Assembly: GCA_041394905.1 (NCBI GenBank)
Contig: JAWKHJ010000003.1
Span: forward strand, 479,677 to 543,676
Length of the DNA: 64,000 bases
Reading direction: 5' to 3'
From: RI-231 sp041394905
GTDB lineage: Bacteria; Acidobacteriota; Terriglobia; Bryobacterales; UBA6623
This document shows, one piece after another, positions 44,596-57,200 of this stretch. The notes beneath the pieces are model-generated. The model was not told the DNA's origin, ran no database searches, and saw only the letters and a program-made list of their open reading frames with translations. The position numbers were made by a program, and so were the translations under genes. Position 1 is the stretch's first letter. Every line of letters begins with the position of its first letter.

Positions 44596-47300
44596 TCACC
44601 TCTTCGTCAGCGTCTCGTCCAGGTTGAGCAGCACGTGCGAAACCACGACCCAGGCGGCCTTGTTCGCGTCGCGGCGCTTGGGCTTGCCAAGGTCGGGTTT
44701 GACCAAGGCGCGCAGCCCAGCGTCGATGAACTGGTCGCCATCCCCGGCCAGCGTACGCTGCATGTGGACGGCGATCACGTTGCGGCCTTTGCGCAGCGCC
44801 TGTGCGGCTTTATCGAGCACGGCGAAGTTCTTGTAGGCCGACGTATCGTCGTCGGGCAAGCTCGCCTTCACACTGCGTTGAGGTAGAGCTCGTAGACGCC
44901 GCGGTAGTCCAGAATCCATTCGAGCTGTTCGAGCTCGGCGGGGTCGTCGATCTCGATCTCGCGCCGCAGCCAGATCTGTTCGCTATCCCAGGGCGTGCGC
45001 ACCACGCGGGGATCCGGCTCACCATCGTCGTCCTCGTCTTTCTCGCGCTTCTTGATGTGGCCGAAAATGGGTTCGCCCTCACCCCAAGCCGAGTCGTCGA
45101 ACTCCAGGCCTGCCCAGCCCTCGCCGGGGCTTTCAGTCGTGTAACGCCAACTTTGCGGCTCGTCCCGCTGCACAGGCTGCAACGTGGTGCGGCGATCGAC
45201 GTCGTAGATGAAGCGGTCAACGTTGAGTAGTTGTTTGGCCGCGAGCGTATCGTCACGCAGCTCCTGCCTGGCCTGCTCGTAGAGGGGTCTTCGTGCGCGT
45301 GACCTCTTCGGACGTGGGCGCGCGGCTGAGCACGCGCTCATACAACGCGGCGATGCGGGCGTCGTCGGAGCCTCCTGGTCGACCACGTCCATCGCCAGCC
45401 GCTCGGCCGCCTCGAGCGCGAGCGGATCGTTGAGCGTGACCAGGGCTTGCAGCGGAGTGTTGGTGCGGATGCGGCGCAGCGTGCAGACCTCACCCGTAGG
45501 CGCATCGAACGCGATCATCGCCGGGTAAGGCGACGTCCGCCGCCACAGTGTGTAGAGCCCGCGACGATAGCGGTCTTCGCCCTCGCTCGTTTCCCATTGG
45601 TCGCCGTTGTAGACCACTTGCCAAACGCCGTCGGGCTGGAGCGGCATCACCGGTTCGCCGTACATCTTGCTCGACAGTAGACCGCTCACGGCGAGCATCT
45701 GGTCGTGGATCATCTCCGCCGGAAGGCGCACGCGCGGCCCCCGGGCCAGCAGTCGGTTGCCTGGGTCACGCTCGAGTAGCTTCGAGCCAACGGCGGAGGA
45801 CTGCCGGTAGGTTGCGGACATCACGATCTCTTTTTGAATCGCCTTCATATCCCAGCCGAGGCGCATGAACTCCGTAGCCAGCCAGTCGAGCAGCAGCGGA
45901 TGCGACGGCGGGTCGCCTTGGTTGCCGAAGTCCTCTTCGGTGGCGACCAGGCCCGTACCAAACATGCGCGCCCAGAAGCGGTTGACCGTCACACGCGCGG
46001 TCAGCGGATTGCGCTCGTCAACCAGCCAGCGCGCCAAGCCAAGGCGGTTATGAGGCTCGTCCTTGGACAATGGCGGGAATGCCGCGGGCGTGTTTGCCTC
46101 TACCTTTGCGCCCGGATCCATGAAGTTGCCGCGATTCTGGATGTGCGTCTCGCGACGTTCCTTCTCGGGCAGCTCATGCATGACAAGCGTCGTCACGTCG
46201 TCGCCAAGCTCGAGCTTGGGCTCATCAGAAAACTTGTCCGCGTCCTCGCTCTGGTTGAAGAATGCGTAGAGCTGATAGAACTCCTTGTGCGAGAGCGGGT
46301 CGTACTTGTGGGAGTGGCATTGCGCGCAGCCCCAGGTCAGTCCCATCCAGACCTGTCCGGTGGTCGCAACGCGATCCTTCACAGCCAAGTCGCGGAACTC
46401 CTCGTCGTCGGTGCCCCCTTCGTCGTTTGTCATCGTGTTGCGGTGGAAGCCGGTGGCGATGAGTTGGTCCTGGGTGGGCGAAGTCAGCATGTCGCCGGCC
46501 AACTGCTCGATAGTGAACTCATCAAACGGCATGTTGGCGTTGAGCGCGCGCACCACCCAATCGCGGTAGGGCCAGATTGTGCGCAAGCGATCGGCCTCAT
46601 AGCCTTTCGAGTCCGCATAACGCGCCAAGTCGAGCCAGACGCGCGCCCAGCGCTCGCCGTAACGCGGCGATGCGAGCAGCGAATCAACGAGCTTTTCGTA
46701 AGCCTCGGGTGAACGGTCCGCAACGAAAGCCTCAACCTGTTTCGGCGTCGGCGGCAATCCGATCAAGTCCAGCGAGACGCGCCTGATGAGGGTGTGCTTG
46801 TCTGCTTCGGGCGAAGGTTCGAGGCCCTCGGATTCCAGCCGCGCGAGTACAAAGCGATCGATCTCATTGCGCGGCCACTCGGCATTCTTCACCGCCGGTA
46901 GCTCGGGCCGCTGAGGAGGATCGAACGCCCAATGGCCGTCATACTTGGCGCCCTCGTCGATCCACTGCTTGATCAGCGCGATCTCAGCGGGCTTGAGCCG
47001 ATCGCCCGCCGGCGGCATAGGAGCGCTCGGGTGAGTGATGCGCGCCACAATACGGCTCTTGTTACTGTCGCCGGGGACAATGCCTTGGTAGCCGCCTTCC
47101 GCGCCCGTCGCGCCGGCGCGCGTGTCCAGCCGCAAGTTCGCTTGCCGCGACTCTTCATCCGGCCCGTGGCAGGCGAAGCAGTTCTTCGACAGGATTGGGC
47201 GAACGTCTTGGTTGAACGAGACCGCCGCGTTCGCCGGGAGCGCCAAAGCGGCTGTCAGGAATCCTAGAATCGCGAAGCAGGGGCGCATACTCCCCCTCAT
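44596..47300 (-). CDS. Planctomycete-type cytochrome (PSD1) DUF1549/DUF1553 protein, several indels
   Basis: About 900 residues. ATG 47300 overlaps the upstream stop (ATGA) and begins a signal peptide (MRPCFAILGFLTAALALPANA). The PSD1 haem motif CFACH lies near residue 35. DUF1549 follows (IDRFVLARLESEGLEPSPEAD, YGERWARVWLDLARYADSKGYEAD) with a second CXXCH (GCAQCHSHKYDPLSHKEFYQLYAFFNQSEDAD). DUF1553 has HPLLLDWLATEFMRLGWDMKA. The frame moves near 45370, 45288 and 44885. A carbohydrate-binding-like module (PQSWRYTTESPGEGW to NVIAVHMQRTLAGDGDQFIDAGL) is inserted before the usual DUF1553 end (SHVLLNLDETLTKR). Confidence 0.86.
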
Positions 47301-49013
47301 GCTCGCATGCCGCGCACGCGGCTCCAAATGTCCCCTGCCCTTGCCGCAAGGTCGTGCGGACGTTTGCTTTCACTGCACGAAAAACCTCGCGTCTTCCGTC
47401 CAGCCACACAACCGTCACGTCCGCCTGCTCGACTGCGTCGCTCAGCGCGAAGATCACCCACGGCGACGACGCACTCAAGTAGCTGCCGTCGGTATGGACG
47501 CGCTCCCAACGCGGGGCCTCGCCCTCTACGAGCAGCCCCACCCGAGCCCCGTAGGCGTCGCGGGCGTCCTCCACACCCTCGAGTTGCAGGCGCAACGTAC
47601 GAGGCGCGTTGCTCTGATTTAGAAACAGACGCGCCGGTCCGTTACTGTTCGAGACCACGATGTCGAGATCGCCGTCATGGTCGAGATCACCGAACGCGGC
47701 GCCCCGGCTCACCTCCGGCGTCGAGAACGCCTCGCCAGCCTCCGCCGTCGCATCGCGAAAGCCCTTCTCGCCCTGCAAGTAGAGCTGATTCGGCTGCGCG
47801 AACGGATAAGCGCTGCCGCGCATCGACTCGACCGCCGTCACGTCGCCGTTCGCCACGAACAGGTCGAGCTTGCCGTCCTGGTTGAAATCGGCAAAATGGG
47901 TCCCAAAACCCGTGTAGGGCATGCTCGGGCCCGCCAAGCCAAATCGCACCGTCTCGTCGCGAAACTGGCCGTGGCCGTTATTGAGGTAAAGCGTGTTCTT
48001 TTCCTTGGAGAGGTGGCTGAGGAAGATGTCCTCGTCGCCGTCGCGGTCGAAATCCGCCACCGTCGCGCCCATGCCGGCTTCCGCTAAGCCATCGGCGTTG
48101 AAGGCCGCGCCTGCAGGCAGCGCCTGATCGACGAACGTGCCATCGCCCCGATTGCGCCACAGTTGGTTCGCCATCGCATCGTTGGCGACGTAAACGTCCG
48201 TCCAGCCGTCGCCGTCGAAGTCCGCGCAAATCACGCCGAGACCATTGCCGAAGGCTTTGTCGATGCCCGCCTGCGCCGTCACGTCGACGAACAAGCCGCC
48301 GTCATTGCGATACAGACGGTCCGGGACCGGATTGTAGAGCTTCGGCGTACAGTAGTCGCGCGCGCCAGTCGGATCGAAACACTGCTTGTTGTTGGCGACG
48401 CTGAAGTCGACGTAGTTGGTGACGAACAGATCGAGGTCGCCGTCACGGTCGTAGTCGAAGAAGGATGCGCTCGCGCTCCACTCCTTCCCAGCGAGCGCGG
48501 GATTCGTCACGTCCGTGAACGTGCCATCGCCCTCATTACGAAAAAGGACATTCGGACCGAAATTGGTGATGTAGAGGTCCGGGTCGCCGTCGTTGTCGTA
48601 GTCCCCCACGGCCGCGCCCATGCCGAAGCCCTTATCGGCGACTCCGGCTTCGCGGCTGACGTCAGTAAAGCGCAACCTACCCGAAGGCGTCAGCTCATTG
48701 CGGAAGAGCCGGTTGCCGGGCGCTTCGGCCGAGGGCGCGTTGCCCAAAGGCGCGCTCTGTAGAAAGTAGACGTCGAGATCACCGTCGCCGTCATAGTCCA
48801 GCAAGGCAACGCCGGAGCCCATGATCTCCGGAAGGTAATACTCGCCGCTGCCGCCGTTGATGTGCTCGAAGCGAGGCCGGCCGTCTCCGCCGCCTCGACA
48901 AACAGGCTCTTGGGCTGAGACGCAGTCCGTTCGGACGGCGGCGGCGAACAGGCCGCCACCGCCAGAAGACCCGCCGCAATGAGGCCCGGGCTAGGGCAGA
49001 GTCGCCAGGTCAT
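47297..49013 (-). CDS. CRTAC1-type FG-GAP/VCBS repeat protein with ASPIC/UnbV domain, lipoprotein, two indels
   Basis: ATG 49013 gives a lipobox signal (GLLAVAACSPPPSERTA). After a phase change near 48870 comes FEHINGGSGEYYLPEIMGSGVALLDYDGDGDLDVYFLQ. A beta-propeller follows with many Ca-binding DxDxDxD loops (YDNDGDPDLY, YDRDGDLDLF, FDGDGWTDVY, FDRDGDEDIF, FNQDGKLDLF, LDHDGDLDIV), then the ASPIC/UnbV domain (LRLQLEGV... VVWLDGRREVFRAVKANVRTTLRQGQG). The 3' end is uncertain. Without a shift near 47340 the frame runs to 47155 inside the next gene; with it, it stops at 47297 in an ATGA overlap, which I prefer. Confidence 0.82.
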
Positions 49014-50418
49014 CGGCAATCTTCTTCGCCAGCGCTGTCTGGCCGGTCCGCTCCGCCATTTGACGAGCTTCACCGCCCAGCCGCTTGTGCGCCTTCGAGG
49101 TCGCCCATTTGCACGCGGGCCGTCGCGAGGCCGAACAGCACTTGCGGCGTCATCTCGTCCTGGGGCTCGATCGCCTGCTCGAGCTGCTCCTCCGCCTGTT
49201 TCGGCAAGCGCTTCGCCAAGAGCATGCGCCCCATGTTGAAGCGCGCTAGCCGGAAGCCAGGCTGCGCCTCGAGCGCCCGCCGGTAGAACCCGATCGCCTG
49301 GTCGACGCCGCCCTGGCGCTCGGCGATCTGCCCGAGGTTGTTCAGAGCCGGGGCGTTCGCCGGGTTGCTGGCGACGGCTCGCTCGAAGGCCTTCTTTGCT
49401 TCGGCGAAGCGGCCGTTGTCGAACAGCAGCACACCGAAGTTGTAATGCAGGTCGGATTGGTCGGGTACGAGCGCGAGGGCTTTCTCGTAGTGCTCGAACG
49501 CCTTGTCGACATCCCCTGAGCGGCCGTAGAGCTGCACCAAGTTGACGTGCGCCTGTGCCAGGTCGGGGTCGGCTTCGAGCGCAGCCAGATGCTCGCGAAT
49601 GGCGCCCGCGAAGTCGCCGCGCCCCGCCAGCGCGATGCCGCGTCCGATGTGGTCTCCGGCGCCTTGGCGCATCGCATCGACAGCCGCCATCAAAGGGTCT
49701 TCCGGCTTTGGCGCCGCGACGCCTTTGAAGCGCTCGTAGAGCTCGAGATGCTGCGCGGAAAGCGACTGCTCGCCCAGATCGCGGTAGGCCAATCAAGCTC
49801 GTAATGCGCCTGCGCATACCGGGGCGCGGCCTGAACGGCTTGCTGGAATTGCGCGATGGCCGATTTGGCGTCGCCCTCGAGCGCCAGCGCTCGGCCCAAG
49901 CCGTAGTGTGCAGTGGGCGAGTTCGGATCTGCCGCTAGAATCTTTTCATAGAGAGCGCGTGCAGCCGAGGGCTCGTTCATCGAGAGGCGCGTCTCGGCTA
50001 GCCGGTACTGCAACGGCGGAAATGAGCTGTCAATTGCTTCGGCCGATGTGAAGGCTTCCGCCGCCTCGGCATATTTGCCCTGGCTGTTGCGGACGACGCC
50101 CAGGTAATAAGGCCACCGGAGCGCCCCAGGCTCGAACGCCGCGGCGCGTGTGTAAAGCGCCTCCGCACCCTGGTATTGCTCAGCTGCCTGCAAGGCTCTA
50201 CCGAGCGCTCCATTGGCCTCCGCATTCGACGGCGTGGCCCGCACCGCCGTCAGAAGAGCTTCGATGCGCTCACGCGCAGCCGCCGGTAGCGACTCGGTCG
50301 CAGGGGTGGGGATCTCCGGGAGGTCGGCGCTTACTTTAGGGTCGTCGCCGCCGCACCCTGCGGCTAGGCACAACAGCGTGATTACGGCCATCCGTTGCTG
50401 CCATGTCGCATACACCAT
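48991..50418 (-). CDS. TPR-repeat lipoprotein, two indels
   Basis: About 475 residues. The signal ends in a lipobox (MAVITLLCLAAGCGG). About ten tetratricopeptide repeats follow (for example ANGALGRALQAAEQYQGAEALYTRAAAFEP, NLVQLYGRSGDVDKAFEHYEKALALVP, LNNLGQIAERQGGVDQAIGFYRRALEAQP). Shifts near 49795 and 49080 join the parts; the end then reads AHKRLGGEARQMAERTGQTALAKKIADDLATLP. The 3' end overlaps the CRTAC1 start by 23 nt. TPR plus CRTAC1 fusions or neighbours are common in Acidobacteria and Planctomycetes. Confidence 0.84.
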
Positions 50419-50454
50419 CCATCATTCTCGCGTGGGAACCCTACAAAATGCGAA

Positions 50455-50484
50455 CGGCGGACGCCCTTTGCAGGACGCCCGCCG
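50455..50484 (-). terminator. Rho-independent-type terminator after the first Oar-like gene
   Basis: A GC-rich hairpin on the minus strand (CGGCGGGCG pairing with CGTCCGCCG, one A:C mismatch, 12-nt loop) followed by TTCGCATTTTG. It lies between the receptor stop (50509) and the TPR start (50418). Confidence 0.65.
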
Positions 50485-50508
50485 CTCGGCTGATCGGTTC
50501 TTAGCCGC

Positions 50509-53500
50509 TTACCACTGCAAGCGCAGACCGAAGCGGAACTGCCGCTGGTCTTGCACCGCGCTGAGCACCTGCATGAAGCTGGCGCTGTTGACGCTCGAAG
50601 TGGGGCCATTGAAGTGCGGAGTGTTCGTCAGGTTGTACGACTCCGCGCGGAACTCGAGCGCCGCACGCTCCTTGATCGGGAAGCGGCGGAAGACGCTGAA
50701 GTCCAGGTTGACCACGCCGGGCGCACGCAGAATGTTGCGGCCCGAGGTGCCGTAGCGCACTTCGTTGACAGCAGCGAAGGCGGTCGGATCGTAGTAGAAC
50801 TGGCCCGGTCCGACGCCGCCGATGTTCTCGACTTCGCCCTTGACCTGATCCGCCGTCTGGGTGTTGCCAGGAGCGTTGAGCGACGAACCGGAGGCGCCGA
50901 CCGTGAAGCGGCGGCCTTGGAACGCGGCGAACACGCCGTTGATCTGCCAGTTGCTCAACAGGACCTTCGCCGGACCGCTGGTGGCCATCGACTTGCCCTT
51001 GCCAAACGGCAGGTCATAGACGAAGCCCACTTGGAAGACGTGGTTCTGGTCGAACCCAGCGCGCGCGCGGTTGCGCGAGAACTGAGAGGGATCGTTCCAG
51101 CTCACGCCTGCCCAACCGTCGTCGTCGGTCTGGTTGATGGCGGCCGAGTAGGTATAGGCGCCCTTGATGGTCAGGCCATCGGCAGCACGGCGGTTGATGG
51201 TCGTTTGCAGACCGTGGTAGTTCGTGCTGTACATGCCGTTCCAGGCAAGGGTGTCGACGGTACGGCCGTAGGGACCGTAGAAGAGGCGACCAGCTTGGCC
51301 GGCGCCCGGCGTGGAGTAGTTGATGTTCAGGTCGCCGAACGAGCGCACCGTGGCGGTGCCCACGTATCCGACCGAACCGATGAAGCCGGCGGGCAACTCG
51401 CTCTCGTAGATCAGGTTCCACGATTGCACGTAGCCGCGGTTGAGCTGCTTGCCGGAGATCGAGCGGTTGATGGCGTTCGCCGGCAGCTCCACTTCACCCT
51501 GGCTCGGATCCGGACCGCTAAAGAACGGGATGCCGTCTTCGATCGGGTTGACGTAGGAGAAGCCGTTGGCGGCCGGAAAGTCCTGCGCAATCGTGAGCGG
51601 GAAGAAGCCGCGCAGCGGACGGGCGAAAGGCATCGGGTTGTAAGTGATGCCGTAGCCGGAGCGCAGCACCGACTTCGACGTCAGCTTGTAGGCCAAGCCG
51701 ATGCGAGGCGCGAACATCTTGTTGCTGGTGCTGATGCCGAGATCCTTGGGGTTGCCGCCGGCGCCGCCCAGGGAAACGATGTTCGTGTCCGGGTTCCACC
51801 ACTCGATGCCGCCACGGCCGCCGCGAGTCTGCATGGGGTACTTTTCCCAACGCAGGCCCATGGTCATGGTGAGCTTCGAGGTCACTTGGTATGTGTCGCG
51901 GATGTAGAAGCCGAGCTGCAGGTTGAACGCGCTCATCTTCTCCCACTGCAAGCTCTTCGCCATGTTGGAAGGCAGACCGAGCAGGAAGCCGGCGTAGGAG
52001 TTGTACTGCGTCAGCGACGGGCCGCCATTGAGGCCGGTCACGCCGTTGCCGAAGGTGAAGGCGCCGCGCGGGCCGCCACCGATTTCCGGCTGCCAGTGGT
52101 TGAGGTGGTGCCGCAAGCCCTGGAAGCCGAAACGCAGGTTGTGCTTGTTCTTGATGTAGCTGAAGTTCTGGTCGATGGTAAACGTGGTGTCGCCGTAGTA
52201 GTTCGGCTGCCACCCGCTCGGGTTGCCGAGCGTTGTGTAGCTATCGATCGAGAAGCTCGGAATACCGCTCTGCCGAACGTCGGGGCCGTTCGTGCCGGGG
52301 ATGCCCAGGACGTCGGAGCCGAAGTTCACGCCGTACTGCACAAAGTTGCCGCTGTTGTTGCCGTGACGAGTCCAGCCGATGGTGGCATCCCACAGGAAGG
52401 TCGGCTTGAAGGTCTTCGTCCAGCCGATGGTGGACGTCTGATCGAGGGTCACGTTGATACCGGCCGCGCCGTCGCACAGGCCGGGGCCTTGCGCCGCACC
52501 TAGCGCGGCGTCGCAACCAAAGGTGGCGTCCATGGCGCTGTATTTACCCCACAGCAGGAACGTCTCGCTGTGGTTGTAGTTGAGCTTCACGTCGTAGTTC
52601 GAGCGATCGAGCCGCTGCGTGCCCGAAGCCGCGTAGTTGCCGGCGACGCCGGACCGGTTCGGCAGGGGAACGAGGTCCTGGAGCTGGCGCATGATCGGGC
52701 TCTGCCGCGTCATCGGAACGACGTTGTTGGCGAAAGCCGTGCGGTTCTTGCCCGTCGCGTCGCCCGTCGCCGGATCGTAGATCCGGCCGACGCCGCTGGT
52801 CGGGTTGAGGTAGGCGCTGAAGTCGCCCGCCCGCTGATCCGCCGTGGCGACGGTCAAGCTGGTCTGCTGGTAGCCCAGCCGCTCGTGGTAGCCTTCGTAG
52901 CCGCCGAAGTAGAACAGCTTGTTCTTCTTGATCGGGCCGCCGACGGTGAAGCCGTCAATGTTCTTGGTTGAGCGCGGCTTGTCGCCGGGGGCGAAGAAGT
53001 TCTTCGCGCAGGCGCTGGTTGTCGTGGAAGGCGAAGGCCGAGCCGTGGAACTCGTTCGTACCCGACTTGGTCTGCACGGTGATGGCCGCGCCGCCCGCCA
53101 TGCCCTGCTCGGCGTCGAAGTTGTTCGTCGAGATGTTGACCGTCTCGACCGTCTCCGCCGGCGAAATGTACTGCGCGTGGTGCGGCAGCCAAATGAAGAT
53201 GCTGGCCGCGCCGTCCACCTTGGTGATGTTGTTGTTGCGGTTCACGCCATTGACGTTCGTCGAAGGCTGCGTCCGGGCGAGCTGCCCACCGAGTTTTGGA
53301 ACCGGCCGGGCGTCGCGCCGGGAACCAGGTTGATCAGGCTCTGGTAGTTGCGATAGTTCGGCAGCGGCATGTTGGTGACCGCGCGCGAACCGAGCTCGGA
53401 ATTGACGTCCGTCTTCTCGGTCTGCAGCGCCAGCGCCGAAGCCGCGACGGTGACGCTCTCGCTCACCGAACCGACCGACAACGTGACGTCGCTACGGCGC

Positions 53501-53832
53501 ACGCGGTTGACGGTCACTTCGATGTTCTCTTCGATGTAGCCGCTGAAGCCGTCGGCGGTGACGGCCAAATCGTAGAAGCCCGCCTGCACGTTCGAAAACG
53601 TGTAGCGGCCATTCTCGTCAGTCGACGCTTCGCGCGTCTGAGACGTGCCACGGTTGGTGATGGTGACGGTGGCGCCGGGAATCACGCCGCCGGAGGAATC
53701 CTGGACAGTGCCCACGATTGAGCCGTAGAGCACCTGCGCTTGGGCTGACGGGGTCCCCAGCGCAACAAGCAAAAGGCCAAGGAGCGACACATAGCCGATC
53801 CTGCGCCACAACGCACGAAGGTGCGAATTCAT
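50509..53832 (-). CDS. Oar-like TonB-dependent receptor family protein (tandem copy A), two indels
   Basis: About 1107 residues. ATG 53832 has an ideal GAGGAG site and a signal peptide (YVSLLGLLLVALGTPSAQAQ). A carboxypeptidase-regulatory-like domain comes next (VLYGSIVGTVQDSSGGVIPGATVTITN, ASTDENGRYTFSNVQAGFYDLAV), then a plug-like region (AQYISPAETVETVNISTNNFDAEQGMAGGAAITVQTKSGTNEFHG) and a 700-residue beta-barrel ending in a C-terminal aromatic (DQRQFRFGLRLQW). The frame moves near 53262 and 53005. Such proteins are abundant in Acidobacteria and probably bind or import polymers. There is no recognisable TonB box. Confidence 0.88.
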
Positions 53833-54023
53833 AAATCTCCTCTGTAGATCGGCCGCAGCATCACCTGGACAGAGGCAAACTGCCCCCACCCGAACAGGTA
53901 AGCGTCGGCGATAAGCTAGACCACTGGAAGTTTCACGCAGCAAAAAGGAACTGCGCAAATTCGTCGAACGATGACGAGACTTTCGGGAGGCAAGATGACT
54001 CGCTTACCCGAGCATTTCCTCGA

Positions 54024-54052
54024 AGTTTATGCCGTACAACAGAGGTTGTCAA
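54024..54052 (-). promoter_or_regulatory. Predicted sigma70 promoter of Oar-like copy A
   Basis: On the minus strand TTGACA (54052-54047), a 17-nt spacer and TAAACT (54029-54024). The leader would be about 185 nt to ATG 53832. The gene-free stretch 53833-54201 otherwise contains the copy B terminator and no other feature I can support. Confidence 0.65.
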
Positions 54053-54145
54053 TCCAGAATTTGGGTTAGACGGGAGGGTTAATTTTCACACCACGAAACA
54101 CCTCTTCGTGTGGCCGAATGCCTGAAAAAGAAGCGAAGAATGCAA

Positions 54146-54174
54146 ACGGCGGGCGCCCTGAGGACGCCCGCCGT
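54146..54174 (-). terminator. Rho-independent terminator after Oar-like copy B
   Basis: A perfect 10-bp stem on the minus strand (ACGGCGGGCG with CGCCCGCCGT, 9-nt loop), followed by TTTGCATTCTTCGCTTCTTTTTC. It is 28 nt past the copy B stop. Confidence 0.8.
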
Positions 54175-54201
54175 CGGTTGGAAAGGTTGTTTGCTAGACG
54201 C

Positions 54202-57200
54202 TTACCACTGCAAGCGCAGGCCAAAGCGGAACTGCCGCTGATCCTGCACCGCACTGAGCACCTGCATGAAGCTCGCGCTGTTCACGCTGCTGCCCGGTGA
54301 GTTGAAGTGAGGCGTGTTGGTGAAGTTGTAAGACTCCGCGCGGAACTCCAGCACCAGCCGCTCCTTGATCGGGAAGCGGCGGAAGAGGCTGAAATCCAGG
54401 TTGACGGCGCCCGGCGCACGCATGATGTTGCGGCCGGAGGTGCCGTAGCGAACCTCGTTGACCGGAGCGAAGGCGGTCGGGTCGTAGTAGTACGAACCGG
54501 GACCAATCGCCCCAATGTGCTCCACTTCGGGCTTGACTTGGTCAGCCGTCTGCGAGTTGCCGGGTGCGTTGAGCGACGCGCCCGAAGCGCCGACCGTGAA
54601 GCGGCGGCCCTGGACCGCGGCGAAAACGCCGTTGATCTGCCAGTCTCCGAGGATGTAGCTGGCGAGACCATCGGTGGCCATCGACTTGCCCTTGCCGAAC
54701 GGCAGGTCATAGACGAAACCCATCTGGAAGATGTGGTTCTGATCAAAGCCGGCGCGCGCCCGGTTGCGGCTGAACTGAGCCGGATCGTTCCAGCTCACGC
54801 CTGCCCAACCGTCGTCATCGGTCTGGTTGATGGCCGCACCGTACGTGTAGGCGCCCTTGACCGTCAGACCGCTCGCAACGCGGCGGTTGAGCGTCGCCTG
54901 GAGGCTGTGGTAGTTCGTGCTGTACGAGCCGTTCCACGCCAAGGTATCCGCCACGCGACCATAGGGGCCATAGAACAAGCGACCTGCTTGGCCCGTGCCT
55001 GGAGTGGCGTAGTTGATGTTGAGGTCGCCGAAGGAGCGCACCGTGGCGGTGCCCACGTAGCCGACCGAGCCGATGAACTTGCCCGGCAGTTGGCTTTCGA
55101 CGATGAAGTTCCATGACTGGACGTAGCCGCGGTTGAGCTGCTTGCCCGAGATGGAACGGTTGATCGCGTTTGGCGGAAGCGGAACCTCCCCTTCGTTCGG
55201 GTCAGGACCCGAGAACTCGGGGATACCTTCGGAGATGGGGTTCACATAGGCGAAGCCGTTCGCCGCCGGGAAGTCTTGCGCGATGGTGAGCGGGAAGAAG
55301 CCGCGCAACGGACGCGCCAGAGGCATCGGGTTGTAGGTGATACCGTAGCCGGAACGAATGACCGTCTTGTCGGTCAGCTTGTAGGCCAAGCCGATGCGCG
55401 GTGCAAACATCTTGTTGCTCGTGCTGATACCGAGATCCTTCGGGTTGCCGCCGGCGCCGCCGAGGGAAACGATGTTCGTATCGGGGTTCCACCATTCGAT
55501 GCCGCCGCGTCCGCCGCGAGTCATCATGGGGTACTTTTCCCAGCGCAGGCCGAGAGTCAGAGTCAGCTTCTGGTTGACCTGCCAGCGATCCCGAACATAG
55601 AGACCGAGCTGGAGGTTGAAGGCGCTCATCTTCTCGTACTGCAAGCTCTTGCCCATGTAGGACGGAAGTCCCAGCAAGAACGAGCTGTAGGCGTTGTACT
55701 GGGTCAAGGACGGTCCGCCATTCAATCCGGTCACGCCGTTGCCGAAATCGAAACGGCCGCGAGGACCGCCGCCGATCTCCGGCTGCCAGTGATTGAGGTG
55801 GTGCCGCAGGCCCTGGAAGCCGAAGCGGATGTTGTGCTGGTTCTTGATGTAGCTGAAGTTCTGGTCGATGGTGAACGTGGTGTCGCCATAGTAGTTCGGC
55901 TGCCAGCCGTTGGGGTTGCCGAGCGTCTCGTAACCGGAGATCGAGAATCTCGGAATGCCGCTCTGGCGCGGGTCCGGACCGTTCGTTCCCGGAATGCCGA
56001 GAACGTCCAGACCGAAGTTCGTGCCGAAGCCAACGAAGTCGCCGCTATTGTTGCCGTGACGGGTCCAACCGATGGTCGCGTCCCAGAGGAAGTTGGCGGC
56101 GAACGTCTTGCTCCAGCCGATGGTGGACGTTTGGTCACGCGTGACGTTGCGGCCAGCCGCTCCGCTGCAAAGACCCTGGCCCTGGGCGGCGCCGAGTGCG
56201 GCGTCGCAAGCGAAAGTGGCGCCCCTGGTGGAGTACTTGCCCCAGATCGAGAGCGAGTCGCTCTTGTTCCAGTTGAACTTCGAGTCGATGTTGGTGCGGT
56301 CGAGCCGTTGGGTGCCAGAGCGCGAGAGGTTGCCAATGACGCCGGGCCTGTTCGGCATCGGCACGAGGTCCTGGAGCTGACGAATGATCGGGCTCTGCCG
56401 CGCCATCGGGATGACGTTGTTGGCAAAGGCAATGCGGCCCGTGCCGTCGGCATTGCCCGTCGCCGGGTCGTAGAGGGTGGTATCGGTGTAGGCGCTGAAG
56501 TCGCCGGCGCGCTGATCCGCCGTGGCGACCGTCATGCTGGTCTGCTGGTACCCCAGCCGCTCGCTGTAGCGCTCCAGACCGCCGAAGAAGAATACCTTGT
56601 TCTTGACGATCGGACCGCCGAGCGTGAAGCCGTCGATGTTCTTGGTCGAACGCGGCTTCTCTCCGGGGGAGAAGAAGTTCTTGGCGCGTAGGCGCTGGTT
56701 GTCATGCAGAGCGAATGCGGACCCGTGGAACTCGTTCGTGCCCGACTTGGTCTGCACGGTGATCGCAGCGCCGCCCGCCATGCCCTGCTCGGCGTCGAAG
56801 TTGTTCGTCGAAACGTTGACGGTCTCGACGGTCTCCGCGGGCGAAATGTACTGCGCATGGTGCGGCAGCCAGATGAAGATGCTGGCCGCGCCGTCCACTT
56901 TCGTGATGTTGTTGTTGCGATTGACGCCGTTCACGTTCGAGGTCAGGCTGCGCTCAGGCGAGCTGCCGACCGAATTCTGGAACCGATGCGGGCGTCGCGC
57001 CCGGGACGAGATTGATCAGGCTCTGGTAGTTGCGGTAGTTCGGCAACGGCATGTTGACGACTTCCTTGGACCCGAGCTCGGAGTTGACGTCCGTCTTCTC
57101 TGTCTGCAGGGCCAAGGCATCGGCCGCGACTGTAACCGACTCGGTGACGGAGCCGACTTCCAGCGTGATGTCGCTACGACGCACGCGATTGACTGTAACC

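Noticed and set aside
50551..52503. 650-codon plus-strand frame, and a similar 471-codon frame at 55276-56691
   Set aside because: Both are antisense to the two receptor genes and repeat only because those genes are duplicates.
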